Part shown: piece by piece, positions 44,950-54,164 of the stretch
Numbering within the stretch: position 1 is the first letter of the stretch
Layout: every line of letters begins with the position of its first letter
Origin: Pseudomonadota bacterium
GTDB taxonomy: Bacteria; Myxococcota_A; UBA796; GCA-2862545
DNA: 64,000 bases
NCBI GenBank assembly: GCA_947505245.1
Contig: CANNIZ010000011.1
Location: 1-64,000, forward strand
Direction of reading: 5' to 3'
Position numbers and translations under genes: made by a program
Notes under the pieces: generated by a model
Database searches by the model: none
Told to the model about the DNA's origin: nothing
What the model saw: the letters and a program-made list of their open reading frames with translations, nothing else

Positions 44950-47031
44950 GTGCCGAAATATCCATGGTCCACGGGCAATCCGCGGTTGTTCATCCCTCAA
45001 CGCGCGGTTCCGCCGGCCCCGGTCGGTCCGGGGCTGCAGGTCGGGGCCGCCGCCGCGGATCTGACGCCCGAGCTCGGTGTGCCGCTCTCGGGCTATGGGT
45101 TCCTCTCAAAGACGTTCGGAAAGCACGTGTGGGGGCGCCTCCTCGCCCATGCGCTGGTGGTCGACGACGGCTCGGGTTCGCGCGTCGCGATCGTCACCGT
45201 CGATCTACACGCCGGGAGCAGGTACCTCACGCACCGCGCGGCCCAGCTGCTGTCGCCGGCGTTGGGCATTGGCGTGGAGCGCATCTTCCTCACTGCGACC
45301 CACTCGCATGCCGGTCCGGGGCACATTTTCGGCGACTCGTTTTACGACGATTTTGCGACTGCGCGAAAGGGCTTTGATCTTGCCTATGCCGACGCCGCGA
45401 GCGCGAAGATCGCCGCTGTGATCACGTCCGCGTGCGCGCGCCTGGCTCCCGGCCGGATCGGGTTCGGCGAGGGGCATGTCGACGCGATCCTGTGGAACCG
45501 CAGCGTCGAGGCGGCGCTCGCGAACGAAGGCCCGGTGCCCCCGGACCCGGCGTCCCAGCTCCCGATCGCGCAGGCTGTGTGGCATCGCATCAACGGCTCG
45601 CGGCCTCCGCCTGCGGGCGCAGGCACGGAAGACGCCGTCGGGCGCGCGTACGTCGACGCTCGGCTGCGGGTGTTGTGGGCCGAGACCGCGGCGGGCGATC
45701 CCGTCGCGGCGATCGGGTTCCTGAACGCGACGCCCACGACGATCCACGCGAACAAGGAGCTGATGTCCGGCGACGTCTCGCGTGAGGCCTCGCGGCTCGC
45801 GGCGATCGCCCTCGGCCACGCGGCTCTCCCGGTCGCGCTCACGGGCGGCAACGTCGGAGATACCAACGTCGTGGACGTCACGATGTCAGCGAAGGACTAC
45901 GCGAAGTGGCGAAAGAACGCATCGATTCGTGAGAACGTGCGCTCAGCCGTGACGTTGTCGAAGGTGATCGCGAACGCGTTCGTCGCGGGCGCGCTCGCGG
46001 CGAAGGTGGACGCTGCAACGCCAAGAGCCGGCCTTTCGATCGTTGCCAGGTACCAGCATTTCAATCTGCCGGGCGTTGCGGCGCGGACCTGGGTGCCGTT
46101 CGGACTCGGGCCGTTCCTGCCCGATCCGATGGGCGACGCCACGCCGCACCTCGCGGCGACCATCGAGGTTGGGACTGCGACGTTGGCCGGGTCCGAATTC
46201 AGCCCGACGGTCACGCCGTTTCACGAGCCAGCGCCCGACCTGTCCGCGCCGCGGGACGCGCAGTGGCCGAAGAAGAAGATCCCGGCGTGGCTCGACACCT
46301 GGCGAGGGCACCGCGCGGGCGATCCAGCGCCGTTCATGGGCCTCCGCTACGTGAAGCTCGGGGATGTTTGCACGCTGCTCGGCCAGCCTGCGGAGATGAC
46401 GGTCGGCCTCGGTGAACGCGTGGAGAACGCGATCGGCGCGCGCACGATCGTGTCCTCGCTCGCGGGCGGAGACCTCGGGTACATCACCACGCCGGAGGAG
46501 TACGTCGGGCAGTACTACGAGGGGAGCTCGATGTGGTGGGGCCGGATGACGGGTTCGGTCCTGGTCGAGCGGTTTCGCGCGCTCCAGGGCGGCGTCACGG
46601 CGGTGGCGCCCGGCGCGCCGTTCCCGACGGAGATCCGCACCATCGAGAGGTCGCTGCGCATGCCGTTCGGCGTGCATCAGCCGGACGCCTCGGACGCTGG
46701 CTTCGAGCTCGCGGGCGGCTATTTGACTGGCTGGTGGACGTCACCGGGGCGGGACGTCCCGCCGCTGTGCGACAAGGCGATCGTGCGCATCGTCGCGGCC
46801 GACGGCGGCTCCGATCCACTCGCCTGGGGGCAGGTCGCCGATGATCGGAGCCTCGGCCTGCTGGTCACGCGGGACGTGTGGCACACCGACACGTTCGTGC
46901 GGTGGTCGTTCCGCGCGTTCCACCCGGTGCCGCCGGGCTGGTCGGGGCGGAAGATCACGTTCGAGGTCGTGCTACCGGCGGCTGCGCCGGGCGCGCACGA
47001 TCCGGGGTGGGGGGCCGTCGTCGTCCCGTAA
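44950..47031 (+). CDS. Neutral ceramidase-like protein (catalytic serine not evident)
   Basis: A 693-residue protein of the neutral/alkaline ceramidase family, GTG start. The zinc site 'TATHSHAGPGH' (H118, H120) and 'GLQVGAAAADLTPE' strand fit. A ceramidase hydrolyses the ceramide amide to sphingoid base and fatty acid. The usual nucleophile motif is N-x-GD-[VI]-SPN; here the corresponding region near 298-306 reads 'GNVGDTNVVD', with no serine in that position, so activity on ceramide is uncertain. The C-terminal Ig-like domain is present. No signal peptide was found, unlike many secreted ceramidases. It follows the M81 gene by 44 bases. Confidence 0.78.
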   Translation: MPKYPWSTGNPRLFIPQRAVPPAPVGPGLQVGAAAADLTPELGVPLSGYGFLSKTFGKHVWGRLLAHALVVDDGSGSRVAIVTVDLHAGSRYLTHRAAQLLSPALGIGVERIFLTATHSHAGPGHIFGDSFYDDFATARKGFDLAYADAASAKIAAVITSACARLAPGRIGFGEGHVDAILWNRSVEAALANEGPVPPDPASQLPIAQAVWHRINGSRPPPAGAGTEDAVGRAYVDARLRVLWAETAAGDPVAAIGFLNATPTTIHANKELMSGDVSREASRLAAIALGHAALPVALTGGNVGDTNVVDVTMSAKDYAKWRKNASIRENVRSAVTLSKVIANAFVAGALAAKVDAATPRAGLSIVARYQHFNLPGVAARTWVPFGLGPFLPDPMGDATPHLAATIEVGTATLAGSEFSPTVTPFHEPAPDLSAPRDAQWPKKKIPAWLDTWRGHRAGDPAPFMGLRYVKLGDVCTLLGQPAEMTVGLGERVENAIGARTIVSSLAGGDLGYITTPEEYVGQYYEGSSMWWGRMTGSVLVERFRALQGGVTAVAPGAPFPTEIRTIERSLRMPFGVHQPDASDAGFELAGGYLTGWWTSPGRDVPPLCDKAIVRIVAADGGSDPLAWGQVADDRSLGLLVTRDVWHTDTFVRWSFRAFHPVPPGWSGRKITFEVVLPAAAPGAHDPGWGAVVVP

Positions 47032-47038
47032 GCGCGCT

Positions 47039-48265
47039 CTAATGCTCGGCCTTCAGGATCGCGCCGAGGAGCTCGTCCCAGTGCGTATCCTGGGACCACG
47101 TCGCCCCCGGGCCGCCGTGGTAGATTTCGAAGCCCTCGCGGCGCATCCAGCGCCCGGTGTCCGTGTTGATCGAAAGGCCGCTGACGAACGCGTGCCGGGT
47201 GTCGCCCCACGCGCCCGGGACTGCGGCATGGGTCGCGTCGACGAGCGCCGAGGCCTCGACGGCGAGATCGGGGTCTGACGCGAGCACGGAGCCAAGATCG
47301 GCAAGATCGAGGTAGGCGTCGTGAAACACGCGATCGGCTGAGCCTGCCACCGCGCGTGCGTCTGCGACCCGCTGGGTGCTCGCGTCGTCTGCGAGCGCGG
47401 CGAGCGCGAACGCGTCGACCGCACGTGCGAGCGCGGGCATCTGCGAGAGGTCGGTGACCGACGAGGTCCGCTCGCCGCCCTCCGTCACCTGGGTCGACGA
47501 CATCGTGAGCGCGATGTCCAGCGTCGTCGCGGTCGGCTCGTCGCGCAGCTGTCCGAGCACGGTCCCGTACAACACGCCCTCGTCGCCGACCCAGGCCTGG
47601 CTCGCGACGAGGTAGTCCGCCACGGGTGAGAGCGCGTAGGCGACCTCAAAGAACGCCATGTTGCACGCGTCGAACGAGAGTAGATCGATCTTCTCGCCGC
47701 GCCTGTCGGTGAGCACCTTCAGCGCGGGCACCAGCTCGTTCCCCGCGATCGCGATGTCATTCCCGGTGCCTTCGTCCCACGAGACGGCGTTCTGGGCGGC
47801 GCCCGCCAACGTCCAACCGTCGCCGTGGTCCCAAAGGATCACCGCGACGTGATCAGCCGGGTAGGTCTCGTCCGCCCACACGAGGAAGTCGGACAACACG
47901 GCCGGGTCGCCCATGTCGACCTCACCGAGGTCTTCGACGATCGGCGAGTGGATCGTGGTCAGGTCGCCGTCGGGCTCGATGTGGTACCGGCGCGTGCCGG
48001 TCCAGTCGCCGTCGTCGGTGACGTAGTCCGGGCTGCGATCGGCCTGCACGATCACGTCGACGCCGGGCACGCTGCCCACCTGCTCGAGCTCGTTCAGATC
48101 GTGGCTGACGTAGCTCTCGAGGTCGTTGTCGCCGTTCATGAACACGAGGAACGTCCACCGACGGTCTACCTCGTCCGTGTCGACGACATCGGTTTCACCC
48201 GTTTCATCGGGGTCGACGCTCGTGTCTTCCGACGGCTTGCACGCGAGCGCGAGGAGCAGCAGCAA
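47039..48265 (-). CDS. Lipoprotein clostripain-like (C11) cysteine peptidase
   Basis: A 408-residue lipoprotein with lipobox ALAC (about Cys9), Asp/Glu-rich linker ('VDPDETGETDVVDTDEVD') and a caspase-fold clostripain domain. The catalytic pair is His in 'ILWDHGDGW' and Cys in 'FDACNMAFFEVAY'. Family members cleave after basic residues. It is probably anchored at the surface and may degrade proteins from prey or biofilm. The start is probably TTG at 48265, after GGAGGT; CTG codons follow immediately, so the exact start is uncertain. Its stop is eight bases from the convergent ceramidase-like gene stop. Confidence 0.78.
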   Translation of the reverse strand: MLLLLALACKPSEDTSVDPDETGETDVVDTDEVDRRWTFLVFMNGDNDLESYVSHDLNELEQVGSVPGVDVIVQADRSPDYVTDDGDWTGTRRYHIEPDGDLTTIHSPIVEDLGEVDMGDPAVLSDFLVWADETYPADHVAVILWDHGDGWTLAGAAQNAVSWDEGTGNDIAIAGNELVPALKVLTDRRGEKIDLLSFDACNMAFFEVAYALSPVADYLVASQAWVGDEGVLYGTVLGQLRDEPTATTLDIALTMSSTQVTEGGERTSSVTDLSQMPALARAVDAFALAALADDASTQRVADARAVAGSADRVFHDAYLDLADLGSVLASDPDLAVEASALVDATHAAVPGAWGDTRHAFVSGLSINTDTGRWMRREGFEIYHGGPGATWSQDTHWDELLGAILKAEH

Positions 48266-48302
48266 ACGACCTCCGCCCGCAATGTACCCTGCGATTTGGC
48301 GC

Positions 48303-48872
48303 TCAGCGTGGAGGTGGCGGATCCCAGCAGGTGACCTTCCCGAACGCCGCGTCGCACTTTCCCTGCGGGGTGCTCGCACACGCGATCTCACCGAACGCCG
48401 CCTCGCAGTCGTACCCGCAGGCGGTCTTCCCAAACGCCGACTCGCAGGTGGCCGGCGGTGCGCCGGGCGCGAGCCGATAGGGCGGATCCCAGCAGGTGAC
48501 CTCGCCGAACGCCGAGTCGCAGACGCCCTGCGGTGTCAAAGCGCACTTCACCACGCCGAACGCGGCCTCGCAGTCATAGCCGCACGCCTGCATCCCGAAC
48601 GCGGACTCGCACGTCGCGGGTGGGTCGTTGGGGCGCCCGGCCGGCGGCAGGAAGCCCGGATCGATGCGCGGTCGGCGCATCGTTGGTGCCTGGGGAGGTG
48701 GATCCCAGCAGGTGATGTCCCCATAGGCGGCCTCGCACTTGCCTTCCGGCGTCTGAGCGCAGGCGACCTTGCCGTAGGCGGCCTCGCAATCGTAGCCGCA
48801 CGCCGTCTGGCCGAACGCCGACAGGCAGTCCGGGTCGGCGGCGAGGGCGTTTGCGACGAGAAGAGCGAGCAT
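48303..48872 (-). CDS. Secreted Cys-rich protein with nine C-x2-A-[FY]-G-x3-C decapeptides
   Basis: A 189-residue exported protein. Signal peptide 1-12 ('MLALLVANALAA'). The mature protein is three roughly 40-residue repeats, each with three decapeptides of form C-[LED]-[SA]-A-[FY]-G-x3-C, for example 'CLSAFGQTAC', 'CEAAYGKVAC', 'CEAAYGDITC'. Total 18 Cys, all in decapeptides. Each repeat has fixed linkers: 'GYD' after the first decapeptide, 'A.TP.GK' after the second, and 'WDPP' at the end; a Pro-rich spacer joins the repeats. It is probably disulfide-rich and extracellular. I know of similar uncharacterised proteins in myxobacteria but no function. It lies between the peptidase gene (38 bases) and the divergent molybdenum hydroxylase (80 bases). 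Confidence 0.75.
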   Translation of the reverse strand: MLALLVANALAADPDCLSAFGQTACGYDCEAAYGKVACAQTPEGKCEAAYGDITCWDPPPQAPTMRRPRIDPGFLPPAGRPNDPPATCESAFGMQACGYDCEAAFGVVKCALTPQGVCDSAFGEVTCWDPPYRLAPGAPPATCESAFGKTACGYDCEAAFGEIACASTPQGKCDAAFGKVTCWDPPPPR

Positions 48873-48952
48873 ACGAACTCCCGGAGGACGGCTGCTTGGA
48901 CGAGGCGCCAACGAACGTATTCGATCGGTTATACGGGCGCCCCGGAGGACGC

Positions 48953-51790
48953 ATGCGCGCGCGCATCGTGCTGAACGTAAACGGCGAAGAACGCGAGGTG
49001 CTCGCACCCTCCCACTGGACCCTGCTCGAGGTCCTTCGCTACGAGCTCGGTCTCACCGGCACGAAGCAGGGCTGCGACAAGGGCGACTGCGGAGCGTGCA
49101 CCGTGATCGTGGACGGCGAGCCGGTCCTCGCGTGCTGCACCCTCGCCGCGACGAGCGAGGGAAAGAAGATCCGAACGGTCGAAGGCCTCGCCGACGCGGA
49201 CGGCCCCTCCCTCGTTCAGCGCGCGTTCGACGTGTGTGGCGCGCTGCAGTGCGGCTTCTGCCAGCCAGGCATGATCTGCTCGGCGACGGCGCTGCTCGAG
49301 AAGAACCCGAAGCCCTCGCGCGACGAAATCAAGGTGGCCCTGTCTGGCAACCTTTGCCGCTGCACGGGGTACACGAAGATCTTCGAGGCGGTCGAGAAGG
49401 CAGCGGACGGCAGCATCGGTCGGCACTCGCCCGCCGTGTTCGGCGAGGCTCCCGAAGGCTTCAACGTCCTCGGCGCGCGCGGTCGCAAGCTCGACTCGAT
49501 CCGCAAGGCCACAGGCGAGTCTCGCTACGCCGACGACCTCGTCCTGCCGCGGATGTTGCACGGTCGCATCCTTCGGTCGCCGCACGCCCACGCGCGGATC
49601 AAGGGCATCGACGCGTCGAAGGCCCTCGCGCTGCCTGGCGTGTTCGCGGTCATCACCGGTCGCGATCTTCCCGTCACGTTCGGCATCATCCCGTGGACGC
49701 CGGACGAACACGCGCTCGCCTTGGAGAAGGTCCGGTACATCGGCGACGGCGTGGCTGCGGTCGCAGCGATCGACGAGGACACCGCGGATCGCGCGTTGCG
49801 GTCGATCGAGGTCGACTACGAGGTGCTCCCCGCCGTGTTCGAGCCGGAAGACGCGATGGCGCCGGGCGCGCCGCTCGTGCACGACACCGACTGGAAGGGC
49901 CGCCCGCGCACCGACAACCTCTGCAAGGACGTCGAGCTCGCGTTCGGCGACGTGGACGCGGCGTTCGCTGCGGCGGCCGCGACGGTCGAGGGGAAGTGGA
50001 CCTACTCGGGCAGCACCCACGCCGCGATCGAGCCGCACTGCGCGCTCGCGTCCTGGTCGCCCGACGGCCAGTTGACGCTTTGGTCGGCCACGCAGGTGAG
50101 CCACTACCTGCACCGCGAATTGGCCAAGGTGCTCGACGTCCCGCAGGCGAAGATTCGCGTGATCCAGCCCGTCGTCGGCGGCGGCTTCGGCGGCAAATCC
50201 GAGCCGTTTGACTTGGAGTTCTGCGCGGCGCTGTTGGCGAAGCGGACCGGGCGGCCCGTGAAGATCCTGTACACGCGGGACGAGGTGTTCTACGCGCACC
50301 GCGGCCGCCACCCGATGAAATTCGACTTCCGGATCGCGGCGGACAAGGACGGCACGATCACCGGCGTCGAAAACGACATCGCGATCGACGGCGGCGCGTT
50401 CCACAGCTTCGGCCTTGTGACGACGTACTACGCAGGTCAGCTCCTGTGCGGGCCGATCCGGTTCGGCAGCTACCGGTACAAGAGCAAGCGCGTGTACACG
50501 AACAAGCCGTGCTGCGGCCCGAAGCGCGGTCACGGCTCGGTGCAGCCGCGGTTCCCGTTGGAGACGGGCATCGACGAGATCGCCCACAAGCTCGGGATCG
50601 ACCCGATCGAGATCCGCCGCCGCAACGCGATCAAGAACGGCGAGACCACGATCAACGGCATGTTGATCGGCTCGTGCGGCGTCCTCGCCTGCCTCGACGC
50701 GGTCGAGAAGGCGAGCGGCTGGAAGGAGCGGTACGCGAACCTGCCGCCAAACGTCGGCCTCGGCGTGGCCACGTCGATGTACATCTCGGGGACGGCGTAC
50801 CCGATCTACCCGAACGACATGCCGCAGTCCGGCGTGATCATCCGCGCCGATCGCAGCGGCAAGCTCACCGTCACCTGCGGCACGAACGACATCGGGCAGG
50901 GGTGCGACGGCATGCTCGCGTACGTCGTGTCCGAAGAGACTGGCGTGCTCGTCGACGACATCGTGGTCATCAGCGGCGACACCGATCTGTGCCCCGTCGA
51001 CCTCGGCGCGTACAGCTCGCGGATCACGTTGATGGCGGGGCTCGCCGCGCAGGAAGCGGGCCGCGCGATGCGCGACCGGGTCGTCGCTGCGGTCGCGAGC
51101 AAGTGGGGCGTGTCCGGGGATCGCGTCGTGGTTCTGCCTGGCGAGTACGTCGACGCCGAAGACGACGCGAGGCGGATGCCCGTGATCGACGCGCTCATCC
51201 TCGCCGAATCGGCCGCGGGAACGCCGCTCGTGTCGGCCGGCGGGTTCCGGACGCGCAAGCTCGGCGGCGACTACCGCGGCGGCACGATCGGGGCGTCACC
51301 TGCCTACTCGGCCTCAGCCCACGTCGCCGAGGTCCACGTCGACCCTGAAACGGGCGTCGTGAAAGTGCTCCGCATGTGGGCCGCACACGACTGCGGCAAG
51401 GCGATCAACCCGGTCATGGTCGAGGGCCAGATCGAAGGCGGCGTCTACATGGGCGTCTCCGAGGCGCTCATGGAGGACATGGGCTACCGCACGCCCAGCC
51501 CTTCCGAGAAGCAGAAGCCCGAGGTGATGGGCCTGCACGTCGGTCCGAACCTGCTCGACTACCGGATCATGACCAGCAAGGACGTCCCGGAGATCGCCTC
51601 CTTCATCGTCGAGGAGCCCGATCCGGTCGGGCCCTACGGCGCGAAGGAGGCCGGGGAGGGGCCGTTGCACGCGGCGATCCCTGCGGTGGCGAACGCGATC
51701 TGGCGGGCGACGGGTGTGCGCATGCGCGAGATGCCGTTCACGCCGGAGCGCGTGCTGGCGGGGATTGCGAACCTCGGCGGCGGCGTCTGA
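48953..51790 (+). CDS. Fused [2Fe-2S]/molybdopterin hydroxylase (xanthine dehydrogenase / 4-hydroxybenzoyl-CoA reductase family)
   Basis: A 945-residue fusion. The N-terminal [2Fe-2S] domain uses C41, C46, C49, C61; the second uses C100, C103 ('CGFCQPGM') and C135, C137 ('CRCTGY'). The molybdenum domain follows from about 165: 'QPVVGGGFGGKSEPF', 'CGPKRGHGSVQPRFPLE' and the terminal 'GPYGAKEAGEGP', which holds the catalytic Glu. There is no FAD subunit or domain, so electrons must leave by another route. Substrate unknown; it could oxidise a purine, aldehyde or N-heterocycle. A strong CGGAGGA precedes the ATG at 48953. A b561-like cytochrome gene follows after 152 bases and may be the electron acceptor. 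Confidence 0.85.
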   Translation: MRARIVLNVNGEEREVLAPSHWTLLEVLRYELGLTGTKQGCDKGDCGACTVIVDGEPVLACCTLAATSEGKKIRTVEGLADADGPSLVQRAFDVCGALQCGFCQPGMICSATALLEKNPKPSRDEIKVALSGNLCRCTGYTKIFEAVEKAADGSIGRHSPAVFGEAPEGFNVLGARGRKLDSIRKATGESRYADDLVLPRMLHGRILRSPHAHARIKGIDASKALALPGVFAVITGRDLPVTFGIIPWTPDEHALALEKVRYIGDGVAAVAAIDEDTADRALRSIEVDYEVLPAVFEPEDAMAPGAPLVHDTDWKGRPRTDNLCKDVELAFGDVDAAFAAAAATVEGKWTYSGSTHAAIEPHCALASWSPDGQLTLWSATQVSHYLHRELAKVLDVPQAKIRVIQPVVGGGFGGKSEPFDLEFCAALLAKRTGRPVKILYTRDEVFYAHRGRHPMKFDFRIAADKDGTITGVENDIAIDGGAFHSFGLVTTYYAGQLLCGPIRFGSYRYKSKRVYTNKPCCGPKRGHGSVQPRFPLETGIDEIAHKLGIDPIEIRRRNAIKNGETTINGMLIGSCGVLACLDAVEKASGWKERYANLPPNVGLGVATSMYISGTAYPIYPNDMPQSGVIIRADRSGKLTVTCGTNDIGQGCDGMLAYVVSEETGVLVDDIVVISGDTDLCPVDLGAYSSRITLMAGLAAQEAGRAMRDRVVAAVASKWGVSGDRVVVLPGEYVDAEDDARRMPVIDALILAESAAGTPLVSAGGFRTRKLGGDYRGGTIGASPAYSASAHVAEVHVDPETGVVKVLRMWAAHDCGKAINPVMVEGQIEGGVYMGVSEALMEDMGYRTPSPSEKQKPEVMGLHVGPNLLDYRIMTSKDVPEIASFIVEEPDPVGPYGAKEAGEGPLHAAIPAVANAIWRATGVRMREMPFTPERVLAGIANLGGGV

Positions 51791-51942
51791 AGGCGCGTCC
51801 TGGCAGGCAGCGCAGCAACATTGGGCCTGGCTGAAGCGGCCATTAGGATACTCGGAACCGGATCCTCGTCGTGCCCGTGCGCGTTACGAAAGCGAGGGCG
51901 ACCCGCGAACCCGCGCGTGGCGCGGCGCCCAGAGGACGGACC

Positions 51943-52584
51943 ATGGACGCTTCGACGGTTTTCACTTCTCCCCGGCCTGCGTTGCTGCGCGCGTGGCATG
52001 GCCTCAACGGCGTGGTCATCCTCGGCCTCCTTGGCACCGTCCTGCTGCGCAAGACGGTCTTCAACTACCGCACCAACGGACCGCTAATCGAGGCGAAGGT
52101 GGCCGCGGTCGGCGGAGCGGTATCCACCGATGGCGCGGTCGCCGTCGCGAAGCTTCTCCGCGACCAGATGTGGGAGTGGCATCTCGCGCTTGGCGTCGCC
52201 CTCGCCGTGTTGTTCGTCGTTCGCGTGGTCGTCGCGGTATTGGACCCCGAGTTGGTGCCGTTCCGCGCCTTTGCGCGCGCGGTCTCCAGCTTTCGTGGGC
52301 TGCCCTCCGCGGCCCGGAGCACCGCCCTCCACCCGATGCTGGTCAAGCTCCTCCACGGCGCTTTCTATGCCCTTCTCGTCGCGATGGTCGCTTCCGGGCT
52401 GGTGCTGTTGTTCAAGGACAACCTCGGCCTCGCGAAGGAGGCCGTCTCGCCCGTCAAGGAGGCGCACGAACTCATGATGTGGGGGGTCGCGGCCTTCGTC
52501 CCGTTGCACGTCGTCGGGGTGGTGGTGGCCGAGCTTCGTGGTGAACGAGGCCTGGTGTCGCAGATGATCCACGGCCGCACCTGA
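51943..52584 (+). CDS. Cytochrome b561-like membrane protein
   Basis: A 213-residue protein with four hydrophobic segments and histidines in membrane positions ('RAWHGLNGV', 'WEWHLALGV', '[10 protein letters not shown]', 'VPLHVVGV'), the pattern of a bacterial di-heme cytochrome b561. The cytochrome carries electrons across or along the inner membrane. The start at 51943 is chosen for the GAGGA ribosome site and because membrane segment one starts at residue 19. It is a possible redox partner of the upstream molybdenum hydroxylase. Confidence 0.75.
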   Translation: MDASTVFTSPRPALLRAWHGLNGVVILGLLGTVLLRKTVFNYRTNGPLIEAKVAAVGGAVSTDGAVAVAKLLRDQMWEWHLALGVALAVLFVVRVVVAVLDPELVPFRAFARAVSSFRGLPSAARSTALHPMLVKLLHGAFYALLVAMVASGLVLLFKDNLGLAKEAVSPVKEAHELMMWGVAAFVPLHVVGVVVAELRGERGLVSQMIHGRT

Positions 52585-52598
52585 TCGACGCGAGGGGA

Positions 52599-53261
52599 TC
52601 ACTTCGCGAGGACTGTCCGCGTGAACGATGCCCGCAGGTAGAACCCGTACGGCGTCGTCTTCACCCAGTTCGCGTCCGAGTCGATCGCCCACTCGCGGCG
52701 ATCCGCCCGCAAGGCTTTCGACCGCAACTGCAGCGCCTCCCCATACTTTCCGTTCGCCCGCCAGAATTCCCCGAGTTCCAACGCCTCGGTCGCGGACTCC
52801 CAGTCGCCGCGCAGCACCGCTTCCTGCTCCGCCGAAGGTCGCCACAACAGCGGCGCCCCGAACGTGCGCTCCGGCACCGGGACATCTTTCTCGGTGTGGA
52901 TGGGCATCCACAACACGCACCGCAGCTTCTTCCACACCCACGATTCCGCCCAGGTGCGGCCCGCGGACCCGTCGAGCGGAGCCGAACACACCCACGTCGA
53001 CTCGCGAGGCACACCGCGAGCGTCGATCGGCACGGTCTTGAGCTCTACACCGAGATGCGGGAAATCGGGCTCGGACGTCGACCCGGCCGTCGCCCCCAGC
53101 GCGTTCTCCGCAAGATCGCCGATCCACCCCTTGTGGCGTTTCAGATCCGGCGGTGCGCGCATGCCGTGGGGGTCTGCCACCTCGGCGAGCGTGAGCCCTT
53201 CGAGCGCCCTCGCGCGCTCGAGCAGTTCGTCCACGTCGACAGGCGGCTTGGTGCGATGCAC
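52599..53261 (-). CDS. mutH: MutH-type DNA mismatch repair endonuclease
   Basis: A 220-residue protein of the MutH/Sau3AI fold. The catalytic triad is D66 in 'EPDFPHLG', E73 and K75 in 'VELKT', with exactly the spacing of E. coli MutH (D70, E77, K79). The family nicks the unmethylated strand at hemimethylated GATC after MutL activation. Length is like E. coli (229). The start is uncertain: GTG at 53261 is used, but the in-frame ATG at 53306 would overlap the glyQ start. No dam, seqA or mutL is in the window, so the methyl-directed role is unproven; a GATC restriction enzyme is the alternative. Confidence 0.8.
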   Translation of the reverse strand: MHRTKPPVDVDELLERARALEGLTLAEVADPHGMRAPPDLKRHKGWIGDLAENALGATAGSTSEPDFPHLGVELKTVPIDARGVPRESTWVCSAPLDGSAGRTWAESWVWKKLRCVLWMPIHTEKDVPVPERTFGAPLLWRPSAEQEAVLRGDWESATEALELGEFWRANGKYGEALQLRSKALRADRREWAIDSDANWVKTTPYGFYLRASFTRTVLAK

Positions 53262-53300
53262 GCCGGGGAGGATAAGCGCAATGCGACCAAAGGTGTGGGT

Positions 53301-54164
53301 ATGCATTTCCAGGACATCATCCTTCGACTGCAGCGGTACTGGGCGGACCAGGGCTGCGTCATCCTCCAGCCGCACGACATGCAGATGGGCGCGGGCACGT
53401 TCCACGTCGCCACGTTCCTGCGCGCCCTCGGTGACAAGCCGTGGAAGTGCGCCTACGTGCAGCCTTCGCGGCGCCCATCCGACGCGCGCTACGGCGAGAA
53501 TCCAAACCGCCTCGGCCACTACTACCAGTTCCAGGTCATCCTGAAGCCGTCGCCGATCAACGCGCAGGAGCTGTACCTGGGCTCGTTGGAGGCCCTCGGC
53601 ATCGACCTCGCCAAACACGACATCCGGTTCGTCGAAGACGACTGGGAATCGCCCACGCTCGGCGCCTGGGGCCTCGGCTGGGAGGTGTGGCTCGATGGCA
53701 TGGAGGTGACGCAGTACACGTACTTCCAGCAGGTGGGCGGCATCGAGACGAAGCCCGTTCCGGTCGAGCTCACGTACGGCCTCGAGCGCCTCGCGCTGTA
53801 CCTGCAGGGCGTGGACAACGTGTACGACCTCACGTGGGTCGAAGGCGTGTCGTACGGGGACGTGTTCCTGCGCAACGAGATCGAGCAGAGCAAGTTCAAC
53901 TTCGAATACTCCGACCCCGCCCAGCTGTTCAAGCTGTTCGACGTGTACTTCACCGAGTGCCGTCGCCTCGCGCGCGCGGGCCTGGCGCTCCCCGCACACG
54001 ACCACTGCATCGCCACCAGCCACGTGTTCAACCTGCTCGACGCCCACAAGGCGATCAGCGTCGCCGAGCGCGCCGAGTACATCCGCCGCATCCGCGAGCT
54101 CGCGTGCCTCGTCGCCCGTGTGTGGGTCGATCCCGCGTCCGCCGCCCTCGAGGAGTCCGCATGA
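53301..54164 (+). CDS. glyQ: Glycyl-tRNA synthetase alpha subunit
   Basis: A 287-residue catalytic subunit of the alpha2beta2 glycyl-tRNA synthetase, which charges tRNA-Gly. It opens '[19 protein letters not shown]', with '[16 protein letters not shown]' and '[26 protein letters not shown]' marking the class II core. The ATG at 53301 is the canonical start. Its stop overlaps the glyS start by ATGA. The bacterial two-subunit form is the common one in this lineage. Confidence 0.96.
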   Translation: MHFQDIILRLQRYWADQGCVILQPHDMQMGAGTFHVATFLRALGDKPWKCAYVQPSRRPSDARYGENPNRLGHYYQFQVILKPSPINAQELYLGSLEALGIDLAKHDIRFVEDDWESPTLGAWGLGWEVWLDGMEVTQYTYFQQVGGIETKPVPVELTYGLERLALYLQGVDNVYDLTWVEGVSYGDVFLRNEIEQSKFNFEYSDPAQLFKLFDVYFTECRRLARAGLALPAHDHCIATSHVFNLLDAHKAISVAERAEYIRRIRELACLVARVWVDPASAALEESA

